From the NCBI GenBank assembly GCA_016218815.1, contig JACRCX010000070.1, positions 1 through 61,668 of the forward strand: a DNA stretch of 61,668 bases, written 5' to 3'. The notes under the pieces were generated by a model, which worked only from the letters and a program-made list of their open reading frames with translations, was not told where the DNA came from and made no database searches. This document shows positions 23,960 through 32,600 of the stretch, in pieces. Both the position numbers and the translations under genes were made by a program. The stretch's first letter is position 1. Each line of letters starts with the position of its first letter. Source of the stretch: Deltaproteobacteria bacterium (lineage in GTDB: Bacteria; Myxococcota_A; Polyangia; DRWM01; JAAZOP01).

Positions 23960-24745
23960 ATGAAGAGGTTCGTCCCCGCCGTCGTTCTGGTCGCGCTCGC
24001 CGCCGGGCGCGACGTTCGTGCGCAGGATGCGCCGCCGTACCCGCTCGCGCCCGAGTGCCGCGTCGAGGCGGAGACCGACGTGGCCCGGCGGTCCCTCGCG
24101 GCGTTCTGGTTCGAGCAGGGCAAGTCGCAGGTCGATCGCGAGGCCTTCGCCGAGGCGGTCGGCTCGTTCGCCTGCTCGCAAGCGATCCTTCCGCACCCCT
24201 CCACGCTCTACAATCTCGCGCGCGCGGCCGAGTGGGCCGGCGACTTCGACACGTCGTTGCGCGCCCTCCGGGAGTACATCGCGCAGAACCCGGACGCGGA
24301 GAACCTCGCCGAGGCGCGCGACCTGGCGCTCGGCCTCCAGGCACGCGTCGACGCGCGGGTCGAGCCTCCGCCGCCGGCGCCTCCGCCGCCGTCCCCGCCC
24401 CCTCCCGCCCGCGAGGCCGACGCGCAAGCCGTCGTCGGCTGGGTTGCCGTCGCGCTGGCCGCGGGCAGCGCCGCCGCCGGCCTCGTCCTGGCCGGGCTGG
24501 CCGCGGCCGAGCAACAGAAGATCGACGCTGCCGCGGACGGCACTCCCTGGAGCGTCGTCGCCGGCCGCGAGGCCGATCGCGACGACTACTTGATCGACAT
24601 GGGCGCCTGCCTCGGCGCCGCCGGGGCCGCCGCCCTGACCGGCATCCTGCTGCTCGTGCTCGACGACGACGAGACGCCAACGATCGATGCCGCGCCGACC
24701 GTCGTGGCCGACGGGGTCGGCCTCGTCCTGACCGGGAGGTTCTAG
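23960..24745 (+). CDS. Secreted/membrane protein with TPR-like region
   Basis: The 261-residue protein has a signal peptide (PAVVLVALAAGRDVRAQ) and one or two TPR-like helical repeats (residues about 45-125: FWFEQGKSQVDREAFAEAVGSFACSQAI, TLYNLARAAEWAGDFDTSLRALREYI). A Pro-rich linker (PPPPAPPPPSPPPP) and two hydrophobic helices (AVVGWVAVALAAGSAAAGLVLAGLAA and ACLGAAGAAALTGILLLVL) follow. This architecture is common in Myxococcota next to kinase or FGE genes. Function unknown. The next gene starts 1 bp after its stop, indicating an operon. Confidence 0.75.
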   Translation: MKRFVPAVVLVALAAGRDVRAQDAPPYPLAPECRVEAETDVARRSLAAFWFEQGKSQVDREAFAEAVGSFACSQAILPHPSTLYNLARAAEWAGDFDTSLRALREYIAQNPDAENLAEARDLALGLQARVDARVEPPPPAPPPPSPPPPAREADAQAVVGWVAVALAAGSAAAGLVLAGLAAAEQQKIDAAADGTPWSVVAGREADRDDYLIDMGACLGAAGAAALTGILLLVLDDDETPTIDAAPTVVADGVGLVLTGRF

Positions 24746-24746
24746 C

Positions 24747-25955
24747 GTGACACGCCGGAGCACCGCCTTCCTTGCCGTCGTCGCTCTCGGCTGCAGCACC
24801 AGCTACGTCGAAGGGCGGTACTCCTGCACGCCGGGAGAACCCGGCGGCTGTCCTCCCGGTTGGGTCTGCCACGAATCGGATCAGCGGTGCTGGTCCGGGC
24901 CCGAGGACGCCGGTGCGGACGCGGACGATGCAGGGCCGGACGGGGACGCGCCGACCGACGTGGACGTCGCCCCGGACGAGCCGGACCTGCCGGTCGAGAC
25001 ATCGGAGGACGGCGACTCCGTCGCCTGCACCGCCGACACCTGCGACGACGGGAATTCCTGCAACGGCGTCGAGGCCTGCGGCACGGATGGGAGCTGCGTG
25101 CCCGGGTCGGCGGCGCTCGACTACACCGAGTGCACCGCGGCATCCGGCGACCCGGGCGGCTGCTTCTCCGGCGCCTGCGATCCGACGTTGCAGGAGGTCA
25201 CGATTCCCGCCGGCACCTGCCGCCGCGGCTCGTCGTGGGCAGGCCCGGGCGATCCGGACTACCCCGTGCACGAGGTCACGATCACCGCCCCGTTCCGGAT
25301 CGACCGCTACGAGGTCACCAACGCGCGCTACGCCGCGTGCGTTGCGGCCCGCGTCTGCCGCGCGCCGGGCTCGAAGGACTCGCACACGCGGAACGACTAC
25401 GACCGCCTGCCCGAGTACGCCGCGTTCCCGGTGCTCTTCGTCTCGTGGGACGATGCGGCCGACTTCTGCGGCTGGATCGGGCGGCGCTTGCCGACCGAGG
25501 CGGAGTGGGAGTTGGCCGCACGCGGAGACTGCGCCCTCGTCGAGCCCGCCGCCTGCGGCGACGAGGATCTCCGCTCCTATCCCTGGGGCGACGCGCCCCC
25601 CGGCTGCGCCCTCGCGAACTTCGACGACGCGGCGGGCGGAGGCCCCTGCGTGGCCGGCGGCGACAGCGACGCCGTCGGCGCCCGCCCGCTCGGCGCCGGC
25701 CCCTACGGCGCCGGCGACCTGGCGGGCAACGTCGCCGAGTGGGTCGCGGACTTCTACCGGCCGGACGCCTACGAGACCGGTTGCGCCGCCGGCTGCACCG
25801 ATCCGCTCGGCCCGGCCGACGGCCCGGAACGCGTCGTGCGGGGCGGCTCCTGGACCGACGTCGCCGCGGACCTCCGGGTCTCCGTGCGCGCCTCCGCGGC
25901 CCCGGGCACCCGCAACGACCACCTCGGCTTCCGCTGCGCCCGGAATGCGCCCTGA
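24747..25955 (+). CDS. Lipoprotein with SUMF1 (formylglycine-generating-enzyme-like) domain
   Basis: The 402-residue lipoprotein (lipobox VALGC, Cys near 16) has an Asp-rich linker (about residues 50-95), a Cys-rich segment (CTADTCDDGNSCNGVEACG) and a SUMF1/FGE-sulfatase domain from about 150 to the end. Domain markers are FRIDRYEVTNARYAACV, FPVLFVSWDDAADFCGWIGRRLPTEAEWELAARG, GNVAEWVADFY, RVVRGGSW and LGFRCAR. Such domains are often non-enzymatic surface modules. GTG start at 24747, directly after the TPR-like gene. Confidence 0.85.
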   Translation: MTRRSTAFLAVVALGCSTSYVEGRYSCTPGEPGGCPPGWVCHESDQRCWSGPEDAGADADDAGPDGDAPTDVDVAPDEPDLPVETSEDGDSVACTADTCDDGNSCNGVEACGTDGSCVPGSAALDYTECTAASGDPGGCFSGACDPTLQEVTIPAGTCRRGSSWAGPGDPDYPVHEVTITAPFRIDRYEVTNARYAACVAARVCRAPGSKDSHTRNDYDRLPEYAAFPVLFVSWDDAADFCGWIGRRLPTEAEWELAARGDCALVEPAACGDEDLRSYPWGDAPPGCALANFDDAAGGGPCVAGGDSDAVGARPLGAGPYGAGDLAGNVAEWVADFYRPDAYETGCAAGCTDPLGPADGPERVVRGGSWTDVAADLRVSVRASAAPGTRNDHLGFRCARNAP

Positions 25956-26002
25956 TCGGTGACCTTCCGGTTCGTTTGCGGCACGAGAAGGACGTGTGGA
26001 TA

Positions 26003-26036
26003 GTCGACAGTCGACAGGCGACTGTCGACTGTCGAC
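26003..26036 (+). terminator. Strong hairpin between convergent genes
   Basis: A perfect 15-bp inverted repeat, GTCGACAGTCGACAG and its complement, with a 4-nt loop (26018-26021), made of tandem GTCGACA units. It sits between the SUMF1 gene (+) and the acyl-CoA ligase gene (-). It may be a bidirectional terminator or a dispersed repeat. Confidence 0.5.
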
Positions 26037-26041
26037 GCACT

Positions 26042-26073
26042 GCCGGGGGCCGCTTGGGTTGCGGGCCCCTGGC
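26042..26073 (-). terminator. Second GC-rich hairpin in the same gap
   Basis: GCCGGGGGCC (26042-26051) pairs imperfectly with GGGCCCCTGGC (26063-26073), directly after the stop of the minus-strand acyl-CoA ligase gene. Confidence 0.35.
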
Positions 26074-26077
26074 CGCC

Positions 26078-27778
26078 CTACTTGCTCTCTCGCCGAAGTG
26101 CCAGTTTGAAAACCTTGCCGACGGGCGTGAGGGGGAGGGCGGCTCGGAAGTCCCACTGCCGCGGGTACTCGTAGCGCGAGAGGTTCTCCTTGGCGTAGCG
26201 GCGCACGTCTCCCCGCGCCGCCTCGTCGCCCGGATCGACGCCCCGGAGCTGGATCACCGCGCGGACCATCTCGGAGCCCGGGCGGTCGGGGTCGGGTACG
26301 CCGATCGTCGCCGCCAGCTCCACCTTCGGATGTCGCGCCAGGATCTCCTCGACGTGCGTCGAGAAGACCTTGAACCCGCCCACGATGATCATGTCCTTGA
26401 TGCGATCCACGATCGTGAGGTAGCCGTCCTCGTCCATCACCGCCACGTCGCCCGTGTGCAGCCACCCGCCGCGCAGGGTCGAGGCCGTCTCCTCCGCCTT
26501 GCCCCGGTAGCCCCGCATCACCTGCGGTCCGCGGCAGACCAGCTCGCCGGGCTGCCCCGCCGGGACCGGCTCCCCCGTCTCCAGCGACTCGATCCGCAGG
26601 TCCGTTCCCGGCAGCGGCAGGCCGATCGATCCGAGCTTCTTCTTGCCCAGCAGGGGGTTCGCCGTGATGACCGGCGACGCCTCCGTCATCCCGTACAGCT
26701 CGATGATCTTCCCCTCCGCCCGCAGGGCCGCCTCCATCCGCCGGAACGTCTCCGAAGGCAGCGGCGCCGCGCCGGAGATGTACGCGCGCACGCCGTCCAG
26801 CACGTCCGCCGGTACCTTCGACAGCCCGGGGTCGCGCAGCAGCATCTGGTACAGGCTCGGCACGTTCGCCAGCCACGTCGGACGCCGCCGGGTCAGCTCC
26901 AGGAGGATGCGCCCCGTGTCGCGCGGGTTGGCGATCAGCACCTGGGTGCTGGAGAGCGCCAGCGAGGCGTTGCAGACCATCATCCCCGCCAGGTGGAACA
27001 GCGGGAACGCCGACAGCCCCACCTCGCCCGCCGGCTTCCAGCCCATCCAGGCGATGGCCTGGTGCAGGTTCGCCACGACGTTCGCGTGGGTCAGCTCCGC
27101 GCCCTTCGGATGCCCCGTCGTCCCGCCCGTGTAGTACAGGAGCGCCACGTCCCGCTCCGGATCGGCCTCGACCCGCTTCGTCGTCTCCGGCGTCGCCAGC
27201 GTCTCGGCCAGATCCACGACCAGCTTCCCCGGCCACGGGTCGACGCGGCCGTGCGGGATTTTCCCCAGCTTCTTCCCCAGCCAGACCTTCAGCCCCGAGA
27301 GACCCATGTAGTCGGAGACGTTGGTCGTGACCACGCCCGCCAGCCGCGGCACGTCGCCGCGGATGCGCCCCAGGACCTTCTCGTAGATCGCGTCCAGCGT
27401 CACCAGGAACTTCGACCCGCTGTCGTTGAGCTGGTAGGCCACCTCCGGGGCGCTCAGCAGCGGCGAACAGCCGCAGCTCACCCCGCCCGCGAGGATCGTG
27501 CCGACGTGCGCGATGAGGTACTGCGGGCAGTTGGGCAGGCTCATCGCCACGACGTCGCCCTTGGCCAGCCCGTTGCGACCCAGCCAAGCCGCGAACCGTC
27601 GGGCCCACACGTCCAGCTCGGCGAAGCGGATCTCCCGCTCCATCATCCAGCACGCCGGACGGTCCGGGAACGCGCTCAGCGCCTCGGCGAACAGCTCGCC
27701 CAATCCCCTTCGCGGGAAGTCGAAGTCCTTCGGAACGTGCGGATCGTAGCTGCGGGTCCAGAGTCTTTCGTCGGTCAC
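26078..27778 (-). CDS. Long-chain acyl-CoA ligase (AMP-forming)
   Basis: The 566-residue adenylate-forming enzyme activates a carboxylic acid, probably a fatty acid, to its CoA thioester with ATP. Motifs in order are YYTGGTTGHPKGAELTH (ATP-binding A3), YISGAAPLPSET and ELYGMTEASPV (A5). Then come GELVCRGPQVMRGY, GWLHTGDVAVMDEDGYLTIVDRIKDMIIVGGFKV (A7/A8 hinge) and TPVGKVFK with the catalytic Lys (A10). The start is taken as GTG 27778 (MTDERLWTRSYDPHVPKDFDFP). It could feed acyl-CoA into beta-oxidation and, through the PhaJ-like hydratase, PHA synthesis; that link is inferred, not positional. Confidence 0.9.
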   Translation of the reverse strand: MTDERLWTRSYDPHVPKDFDFPRRGLGELFAEALSAFPDRPACWMMEREIRFAELDVWARRFAAWLGRNGLAKGDVVAMSLPNCPQYLIAHVGTILAGGVSCGCSPLLSAPEVAYQLNDSGSKFLVTLDAIYEKVLGRIRGDVPRLAGVVTTNVSDYMGLSGLKVWLGKKLGKIPHGRVDPWPGKLVVDLAETLATPETTKRVEADPERDVALLYYTGGTTGHPKGAELTHANVVANLHQAIAWMGWKPAGEVGLSAFPLFHLAGMMVCNASLALSSTQVLIANPRDTGRILLELTRRRPTWLANVPSLYQMLLRDPGLSKVPADVLDGVRAYISGAAPLPSETFRRMEAALRAEGKIIELYGMTEASPVITANPLLGKKKLGSIGLPLPGTDLRIESLETGEPVPAGQPGELVCRGPQVMRGYRGKAEETASTLRGGWLHTGDVAVMDEDGYLTIVDRIKDMIIVGGFKVFSTHVEEILARHPKVELAATIGVPDPDRPGSEMVRAVIQLRGVDPGDEAARGDVRRYAKENLSRYEYPRQWDFRAALPLTPVGKVFKLALRRESK

Positions 27779-28031
27779 TCTACCCCCATGGAACCGTGAC
27801 CACCCCCGCCCCCGCGGCGTCACGTCGGCACCACAATAAGGTACTCCGCGGGCCCTGGCAAACAGCTCGAGCCGCTCGCGCCTGGAGAGACCGGCACCCT
27901 CCGCTTCGCCCAAGGCTGCTCGGTCTCCTGCGCACCGCGGGCGTCGAGCCCGTCGCCGACGGCAGTGCGCACTTCCCCCGTGATTCCACAGGTCGCCTGG
28001 GCCCGCATTCCGGCCCGCCTCCCGCTCCAGA

Positions 28032-29996
28032 CTAGAGGACGCAGGAGCCGAAACCGCCGACCTCCCCGTCGAACGGGTTCTCCAGCGCAATGTCGGGCTC
28101 GGCGGCGATGCCGGCCGGGCTGCCCAGGTAGACGAAGGAGAAACCCTCGGCGTAGACGTCGTTCATCTGGGCGATAGCGCCCACCACGGCGTCCGCGTAG
28201 CCGTCGCCGTTGACGTCGCCCGCGGCCGCGATGCTGCGGCCGAAGAGCGCCGCGTTCTGGTTCCCCGGGTCGTCGAGGACGAGGGCCGGGGTCGCCGGGA
28301 GCCCCTCCGCCCGGCCGGGGTAGAGGAAGGCGTTGCCCTCGTCCCAGGCGCCGTTGTCTTGCCGCCAGGCACCGATGATCACGTCGCCGAACCCGTCGTG
28401 GTCGAGGTCGCCGACGAGCGCGACGCCGATGCCGAACAGGGCGCCCTCCTCGCGCGGGGGGTCCACCAGCGAGGCGACCGGAGAGGCGACGATGCCGTCC
28501 GGACCGCCGACGAAGGCGAACGCTCGCCCGCCGTCCGGGGCCCACTCGCCGCCCGTCGCGCCGACGACGACGTCGCCGTAGGCGTCGCCGTCGATGTCGC
28601 CCCAGCCGGTACCCTGGCAGCCGAAGGCCTCCCCATCCGGCTCCGGGGGATCGAGGACGGCGGCGGGAGTCGCCATGACGCCGCCGCGCGAACCCGCGTA
28701 GATGTAGGCCCGTCCCGCCCACCTGCCCGTGGATGGGTCGGCCATGTGACGGCAGGCGCCGACCACGAGATCGGCGCAGCCGTCGCCGTCCACGTCCCCG
28801 GCCGGGTCCACGCCGCCGAAGCCGTCGTTGACCCAGGGATCGGATTCCGGGCTCTCGATCGTCGTCTTGGCCGTCCGGATGATGCCGGCCGGCGCGCCTC
28901 CGTAGACGAAGGCCTGCCCGGCGCCGGGGGCGCCGATGACCAGGTCGGCGAAGCCGTCCATGTCGACGTCTCCGGGGCCGGCCACGGTGCTGCCGAAGCC
29001 TTCGTCCTCCGTGCCGAACGGGTTGTCGAGGATCTCGTCGGGGTACGCCGGGACGCCCGAGGCGGAGCCGAAGTAGACGAACGCGTTGCCGTTCGGCGCG
29101 AGCGTCGAGCTGCTCGGGCTGCAGCCGACCACCAGATCGCCGAAGCCGTCCGCGTTCAGGTCGCCGGCGAAGTCGAGCTCCTGGCCGAAACGCGGATGGA
29201 CGCCGATCCCCTCCGGCGAGGCAAGGATGCGTGCCGGCACGAGCGGCGGACCCGCGGGCGAGCCGTCGTAGACGGCGACCCGGCCCAGGTCCTGGTCGCC
29301 GGGTTCGACGCCGAAGATGGCGGAAACCGCGAGATCCGAGAAGCCGTCGCCGTTGAAGTCCCTCGTCACGCGCGCGACGTCGACGTAGCGGACGTCGCTC
29401 CAGCCGGAGCAGGCGCCCTCGCAGCAGGAGCGGACGCGCCAGTAGTAGCGGCGGCCGACGGGCGGTGCCTCCTCCACCGGCAGGTCCGCGCCGGGCCGCC
29501 AGGACGGATCGGTCACCTCCGTCGCGTCGGCCTCGGGCGAGGGGAAGTCGCAGTCGGCGAAACCGGGCGTTTCGCAGGAGTCGTCGAGCTGAACGTCGTA
29601 GGTCGTCCCGATGCCGGCCCCGGCGGGGGGCGCCCAGCGGAAGAGGGGGCGGCGGACGGCGAAGAAGCCGGGCGCGTGCGGGCTTCCGGTCATGGCGCCG
29701 TTCCACGGCCAGAGCGGCCGCGGGGGCGCCTCCGGAGCGGCGCAGGGTCCGGGCGGGTCGGTCTCTTCGAGCGCGGCATCCTCCACGCCGGCGTCCTCGA
29801 CCGTCGCGTCCGCTTCCGGCGGCAGATCGAGGGGAGCGTCCGGGACGGCGTCCGCGCGGTCCTCCGTCGCGTCCGCGTCACGGGCGGCGTCCTGCGCATC
29901 TCCTTCCAGGTTCAGCCCTCCGCCGCAGGCGCAGGCGGAGGCGGTGGCGAGCGCCCAGGCCGTCCAGGTGCGCGGTGGTCGATGAAGTCGCATCAT
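28032..29996 (-). CDS. FG-GAP/VCBS-repeat lipoprotein
   Basis: The 654-residue secreted protein has a lipoprotein-like signal (WALATASACACGGG), an Asp/Ala-rich linker (about 30-85) and a fibronectin-like region (RPLFRWAPPAGAGIGTTYDVQLDDSCE). At least seven FG-GAP repeats follow, each with a calcium-binding DxDxDGxxD loop, for example DFNGDGFSDLAVSA, DVDMDGFADLVIGAP and DVNGDGYADAVVGA. These form an integrin-alpha-type beta-propeller, probably surface exposed and involved in adhesion or matrix binding. Starts MM at 29996/29993. The C-terminus FGSCVL suggests the propeller closes at the end. Confidence 0.85.
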   Translation of the reverse strand: MMRLHRPPRTWTAWALATASACACGGGLNLEGDAQDAARDADATEDRADAVPDAPLDLPPEADATVEDAGVEDAALEETDPPGPCAAPEAPPRPLWPWNGAMTGSPHAPGFFAVRRPLFRWAPPAGAGIGTTYDVQLDDSCETPGFADCDFPSPEADATEVTDPSWRPGADLPVEEAPPVGRRYYWRVRSCCEGACSGWSDVRYVDVARVTRDFNGDGFSDLAVSAIFGVEPGDQDLGRVAVYDGSPAGPPLVPARILASPEGIGVHPRFGQELDFAGDLNADGFGDLVVGCSPSSSTLAPNGNAFVYFGSASGVPAYPDEILDNPFGTEDEGFGSTVAGPGDVDMDGFADLVIGAPGAGQAFVYGGAPAGIIRTAKTTIESPESDPWVNDGFGGVDPAGDVDGDGCADLVVGACRHMADPSTGRWAGRAYIYAGSRGGVMATPAAVLDPPEPDGEAFGCQGTGWGDIDGDAYGDVVVGATGGEWAPDGGRAFAFVGGPDGIVASPVASLVDPPREEGALFGIGVALVGDLDHDGFGDVIIGAWRQDNGAWDEGNAFLYPGRAEGLPATPALVLDDPGNQNAALFGRSIAAAGDVNGDGYADAVVGAIAQMNDVYAEGFSFVYLGSPAGIAAEPDIALENPFDGEVGGFGSCVL

Positions 29997-30219
29997 GGCT
30001 TCTCCCCCGGGACCTCCGGCGTCCCGGCGCGGAGTTTCCGCCCCGGATCGGCCTGCCGGCCCTTCGTCGAGGCTGCACGTTGCCGGAATCGGTCGGCTCT
30101 GCGCGCCTCTTGCCCTGCTACGCCGCGCCAGCTCTCCTCCACCCCCATCGCCCTTGGGCTTCCTTGCCTTCTTCCTTGCATCCCACCAGGTCGGCGCCGC
30201 AGTGATCGGGACACGTCGC

Positions 30220-31050
30220 TCACTTGTCCGGAGGCAGCGACCCGCCCGGCACCAGGGACGGCCCGATGGGCGGGTAGGTCGACGGGGTGCTCGCCGGCGT
30301 CGCCGAACCGCCGAACAGGCCGCCGCGGCGGAAGACGAGCGCGAACTGCACGACCCACGCCGGGAGGTACACCAGGACGGCCGACCACGCGAAGCGGTGC
30401 GCCTCGACGCTGGGCTCCTTCTGGAACGCCAGCACGAAGGCCGCCACCAGCGCGGAGAAGGCGAGCAGGCCGACGAACAACAGGTTGGCGCCGGCGAACA
30501 GGCGCGTGACGAGCGGTAGCTGCCTGGCGTTCGTCCTGAACGACAGGGCGAAGGTCGCCGCGTACACGAGCACGCCCGGGACCAGCAGGCCGCCGGCGAC
30601 GCGGAAGAGGTCCTTCTGTGCATTGTCGCCCATCTTCGTCATCAGCGCGTACATGAACATCGCCGTGCCCGCCAGCGCGACGTGGCAGGCCAGCATGCGG
30701 AAGAACCACAGCCCGGTCTTGACCCCGAGCTGCGGATCCAGCGGAACGCCCTCGCGGCCCGCGCGCCACCGCGCGACCACGTAGCCCACGACGCTGACGA
30801 ACACGAGCATCAGGGCCAGAGCCATCACGATCATGCCGACGCCCACGCCGATGGCCATCCCGATGATCTCTCCGAGACCCTCCATCGACCCCGTCCCGTC
30901 GTGCCGGAGCGGCGCCGGTGTCCCGAACGGCTCGGCCCGCTCCGCGGAGTCGTACGGGTACTGCGTTTGCGCCGCGGCGGAACCGACCGAGCCGGCTCCC
31001 GCCGACAACGCGGCGGCGACCACAAGACAACCCACGAACCTGCGTGCCAT
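30220..31050 (-). CDS. Polytopic membrane protein, function unknown
   Basis: The 276-residue protein has a cleavable signal (VVAAALSAGAGSVGSAAAQ). About five transmembrane helices follow: GMAIGVGVGMIVMALALMLVFVSVVGYVV, FRMLACHVALAGTAMFMYAL, VAGGLLVPGVLVYAATFAL, LFAGANLLFVGLLAFSALVAAFVLAF and AWSAVLVYLPAWVVQFALVF. A Pro/Ser-rich cytoplasmic tail ends it. I do not recognise a family. The start is ATG 31050; an upstream gap of 234 bp separates it from the divergent lipoprotein gene. Confidence 0.7.
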   Translation of the reverse strand: MARRFVGCLVVAAALSAGAGSVGSAAAQTQYPYDSAERAEPFGTPAPLRHDGTGSMEGLGEIIGMAIGVGVGMIVMALALMLVFVSVVGYVVARWRAGREGVPLDPQLGVKTGLWFFRMLACHVALAGTAMFMYALMTKMGDNAQKDLFRVAGGLLVPGVLVYAATFALSFRTNARQLPLVTRLFAGANLLFVGLLAFSALVAAFVLAFQKEPSVEAHRFAWSAVLVYLPAWVVQFALVFRRGGLFGGSATPASTPSTYPPIGPSLVPGGSLPPDK

Positions 31051-31181
31051 GTCTTCCCTCCCCGTCCCCGTTGCGGGAACCTCGCGGGCCCTTCCGAATG
31101 CGGCCTGATCCCCTTGTACCACCGCCGCGACAGGGGGGCCACACCCGCCGTCCGCACCTCGCGCGACCGGCATCTCGTCCT

Positions 31182-31210
31182 TTGCCGTCCGGGCCTTCCT
31201 GGAGTATGGC
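31182..31210 (+). promoter_or_regulatory. Putative promoter of the NHL-like lipoprotein gene
   Basis: TTGCCG (31182-31187), a 17-bp spacer and TATGGC (31205-31210), giving a leader of about 70 nt to ATG 31285, which has GGAAGGAGGGG upstream. Confidence 0.35.
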
Positions 31211-31284
31211 AGATCCAGGATCCGGTTCCGGCAAGGGTGCGCGCGGGGTGAGGCTGCACCGCCCGGATCCGGGAAGGAGGGGCC

Positions 31285-32553
31285 ATGCGCATCGCGCTCG
31301 TCGTGATCCTCGCCGTCGGCGCCGGTTGCGGGTCGAGCCAGGAAGGGGGCGACGCCGGTCGTGACGTCCTGCGCGACGATGCCGCCGACGAAGCCCGGGC
31401 GGACGTCGGCGGCGACGACGCCGGGGACGCCGACGACGGCGGCTCGGACGTCGAGGAGGACGCGCGCCCGCCCGGCTTGCAGTCGTACATCTGGATCGCG
31501 AACACCGCCGAAGGCACGCTCTCCAAGGTCGACACCATCGATGCCGTCGAGGTCGCGCGCTACCAGGCCGGCCCGGACGGCGCGGCGAACGATCCTTCGC
31601 GGACGTCGGTCAACCTGCACGGCGACATGGTGGTGACCAACCGCAACGTGGGCGGCATGCCCGGCGGGGCATCCTCGGCGACCAAGTTCGCGGCCGACCC
31701 GGGCGACTGCGTCGACCGGAACGGGAGCCTCGAGATCGAGACGTCGACCGGCCCGACCGACGTGCGGCCGTGGGGCGAAGACGAGTGCATGCTGTGGCAC
31801 GTGCCGCTCGGCCCACCGTACGGCGCGCGCGCGACCGCGTGGGACGGCCGCGAGGATCCGGAGACGGGCGCGGGCGGCAACGTCTGGATCGGCACCTGCA
31901 CCTGGGGCATGGGCGCGAACCACCTGGTCAAGCTCGAGGGCGACACGGGCGTCGTGCTGGAGGATGCCGTCATCCCCGTCCGCTGCGCCTACGGCGGCGC
32001 GATCGATGGCCGGGGCGGGCTCTGGATCATCGATAATTTCGCGCCGGACAAGGTGATCCGCGTCGATCAGGAATCGCTGGCCGTCGAGGAGCACGGCGTG
32101 GGGATGTGCGGCTACGGGATCTCCGTCGACGCGCAGGGCCGCGTCTGGACCGGGGGCGATCTGTGCATCAACCGCTACGATCCCGCCACGGGGACCGACG
32201 AGCGCGTGCAGATCGCTGCCGCCTGCCCGGGATGCACGATGCTGCGCGGCATCGCCGTCGGGCGCGAGAGAAGCTCGGGCTTCGTCTGGGCGGCCGACTC
32301 CAGCGGCAACCTCGTCCAGCTCGACCAGGAGACCGTGGAGGTCGTCAATGCCTTCCCGATCGGGACGCCCGACATGATCGGCGTCGCCGTCGACTTCGAG
32401 GGCTACGTCTGGGCGGTGTCCCAGGGCGCGAATGCCGCCTACAAGTTCAATCCGGCCGACGCCGCCTTCGACACCGTGCGCATCGGCGCGGGACCGTACA
32501 CGTACAGCGACATGACCGGCATGCAGCTCCGCGAAGTCATCCTGCTCAAGTAG
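31285..32553 (+). CDS. Lipoprotein with NHL/Vgb-like beta-propeller
   Basis: The 422-residue lipoprotein has lipobox AVGAGC (Cys15) and a highly acidic linker (GGDAGRDVLRDDAADEARADVGGDDAGDADDGG). Its propeller-like domain recalls virginiamycin-B-lyase/NHL/SMP30 proteins: YIWIANTAEGTLSKVDT, NVWIGTCTWGMGANHLVKLEG, GLWIIDNFAPDKVIRVD, YGISVDAQGRVWTGGDLCINRYD and IGVAVDFEGYVWAVSQGANAAYKFNPAD. No catalytic activity can be assigned. It is probably an extracytoplasmic binding protein. The ribosome site is strong. Confidence 0.75.
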   Translation: MRIALVVILAVGAGCGSSQEGGDAGRDVLRDDAADEARADVGGDDAGDADDGGSDVEEDARPPGLQSYIWIANTAEGTLSKVDTIDAVEVARYQAGPDGAANDPSRTSVNLHGDMVVTNRNVGGMPGGASSATKFAADPGDCVDRNGSLEIETSTGPTDVRPWGEDECMLWHVPLGPPYGARATAWDGREDPETGAGGNVWIGTCTWGMGANHLVKLEGDTGVVLEDAVIPVRCAYGGAIDGRGGLWIIDNFAPDKVIRVDQESLAVEEHGVGMCGYGISVDAQGRVWTGGDLCINRYDPATGTDERVQIAAACPGCTMLRGIAVGRERSSGFVWAADSSGNLVQLDQETVEVVNAFPIGTPDMIGVAVDFEGYVWAVSQGANAAYKFNPADAAFDTVRIGAGPYTYSDMTGMQLREVILLK

Positions 32554-32557
32554 GGTG

Positions 32558-32600
32558 GACGGAGGCGGCCGGGGGCCCCTGACCGCGCCGCCCCTCCGTC
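32558..32600 (+). terminator. Hairpin between convergent genes
   Basis: GACGGAGGCGGC (32558-32569) pairs with GCCGCCCCTCCGTC (32587-32600), with a 2-nt bulge, directly after the stop at 32553 and touching the stop of the minus-strand gene at 32599. No T-run is present. Confidence 0.4.

Noticed and set aside
22881..27653. 1,590-codon minus-strand frame
   Set aside because: Only its last 308 codons (cysteine synthase) look like protein. The rest is antisense to the TPR and SUMF1 genes and a shifted frame of the acyl-CoA ligase.
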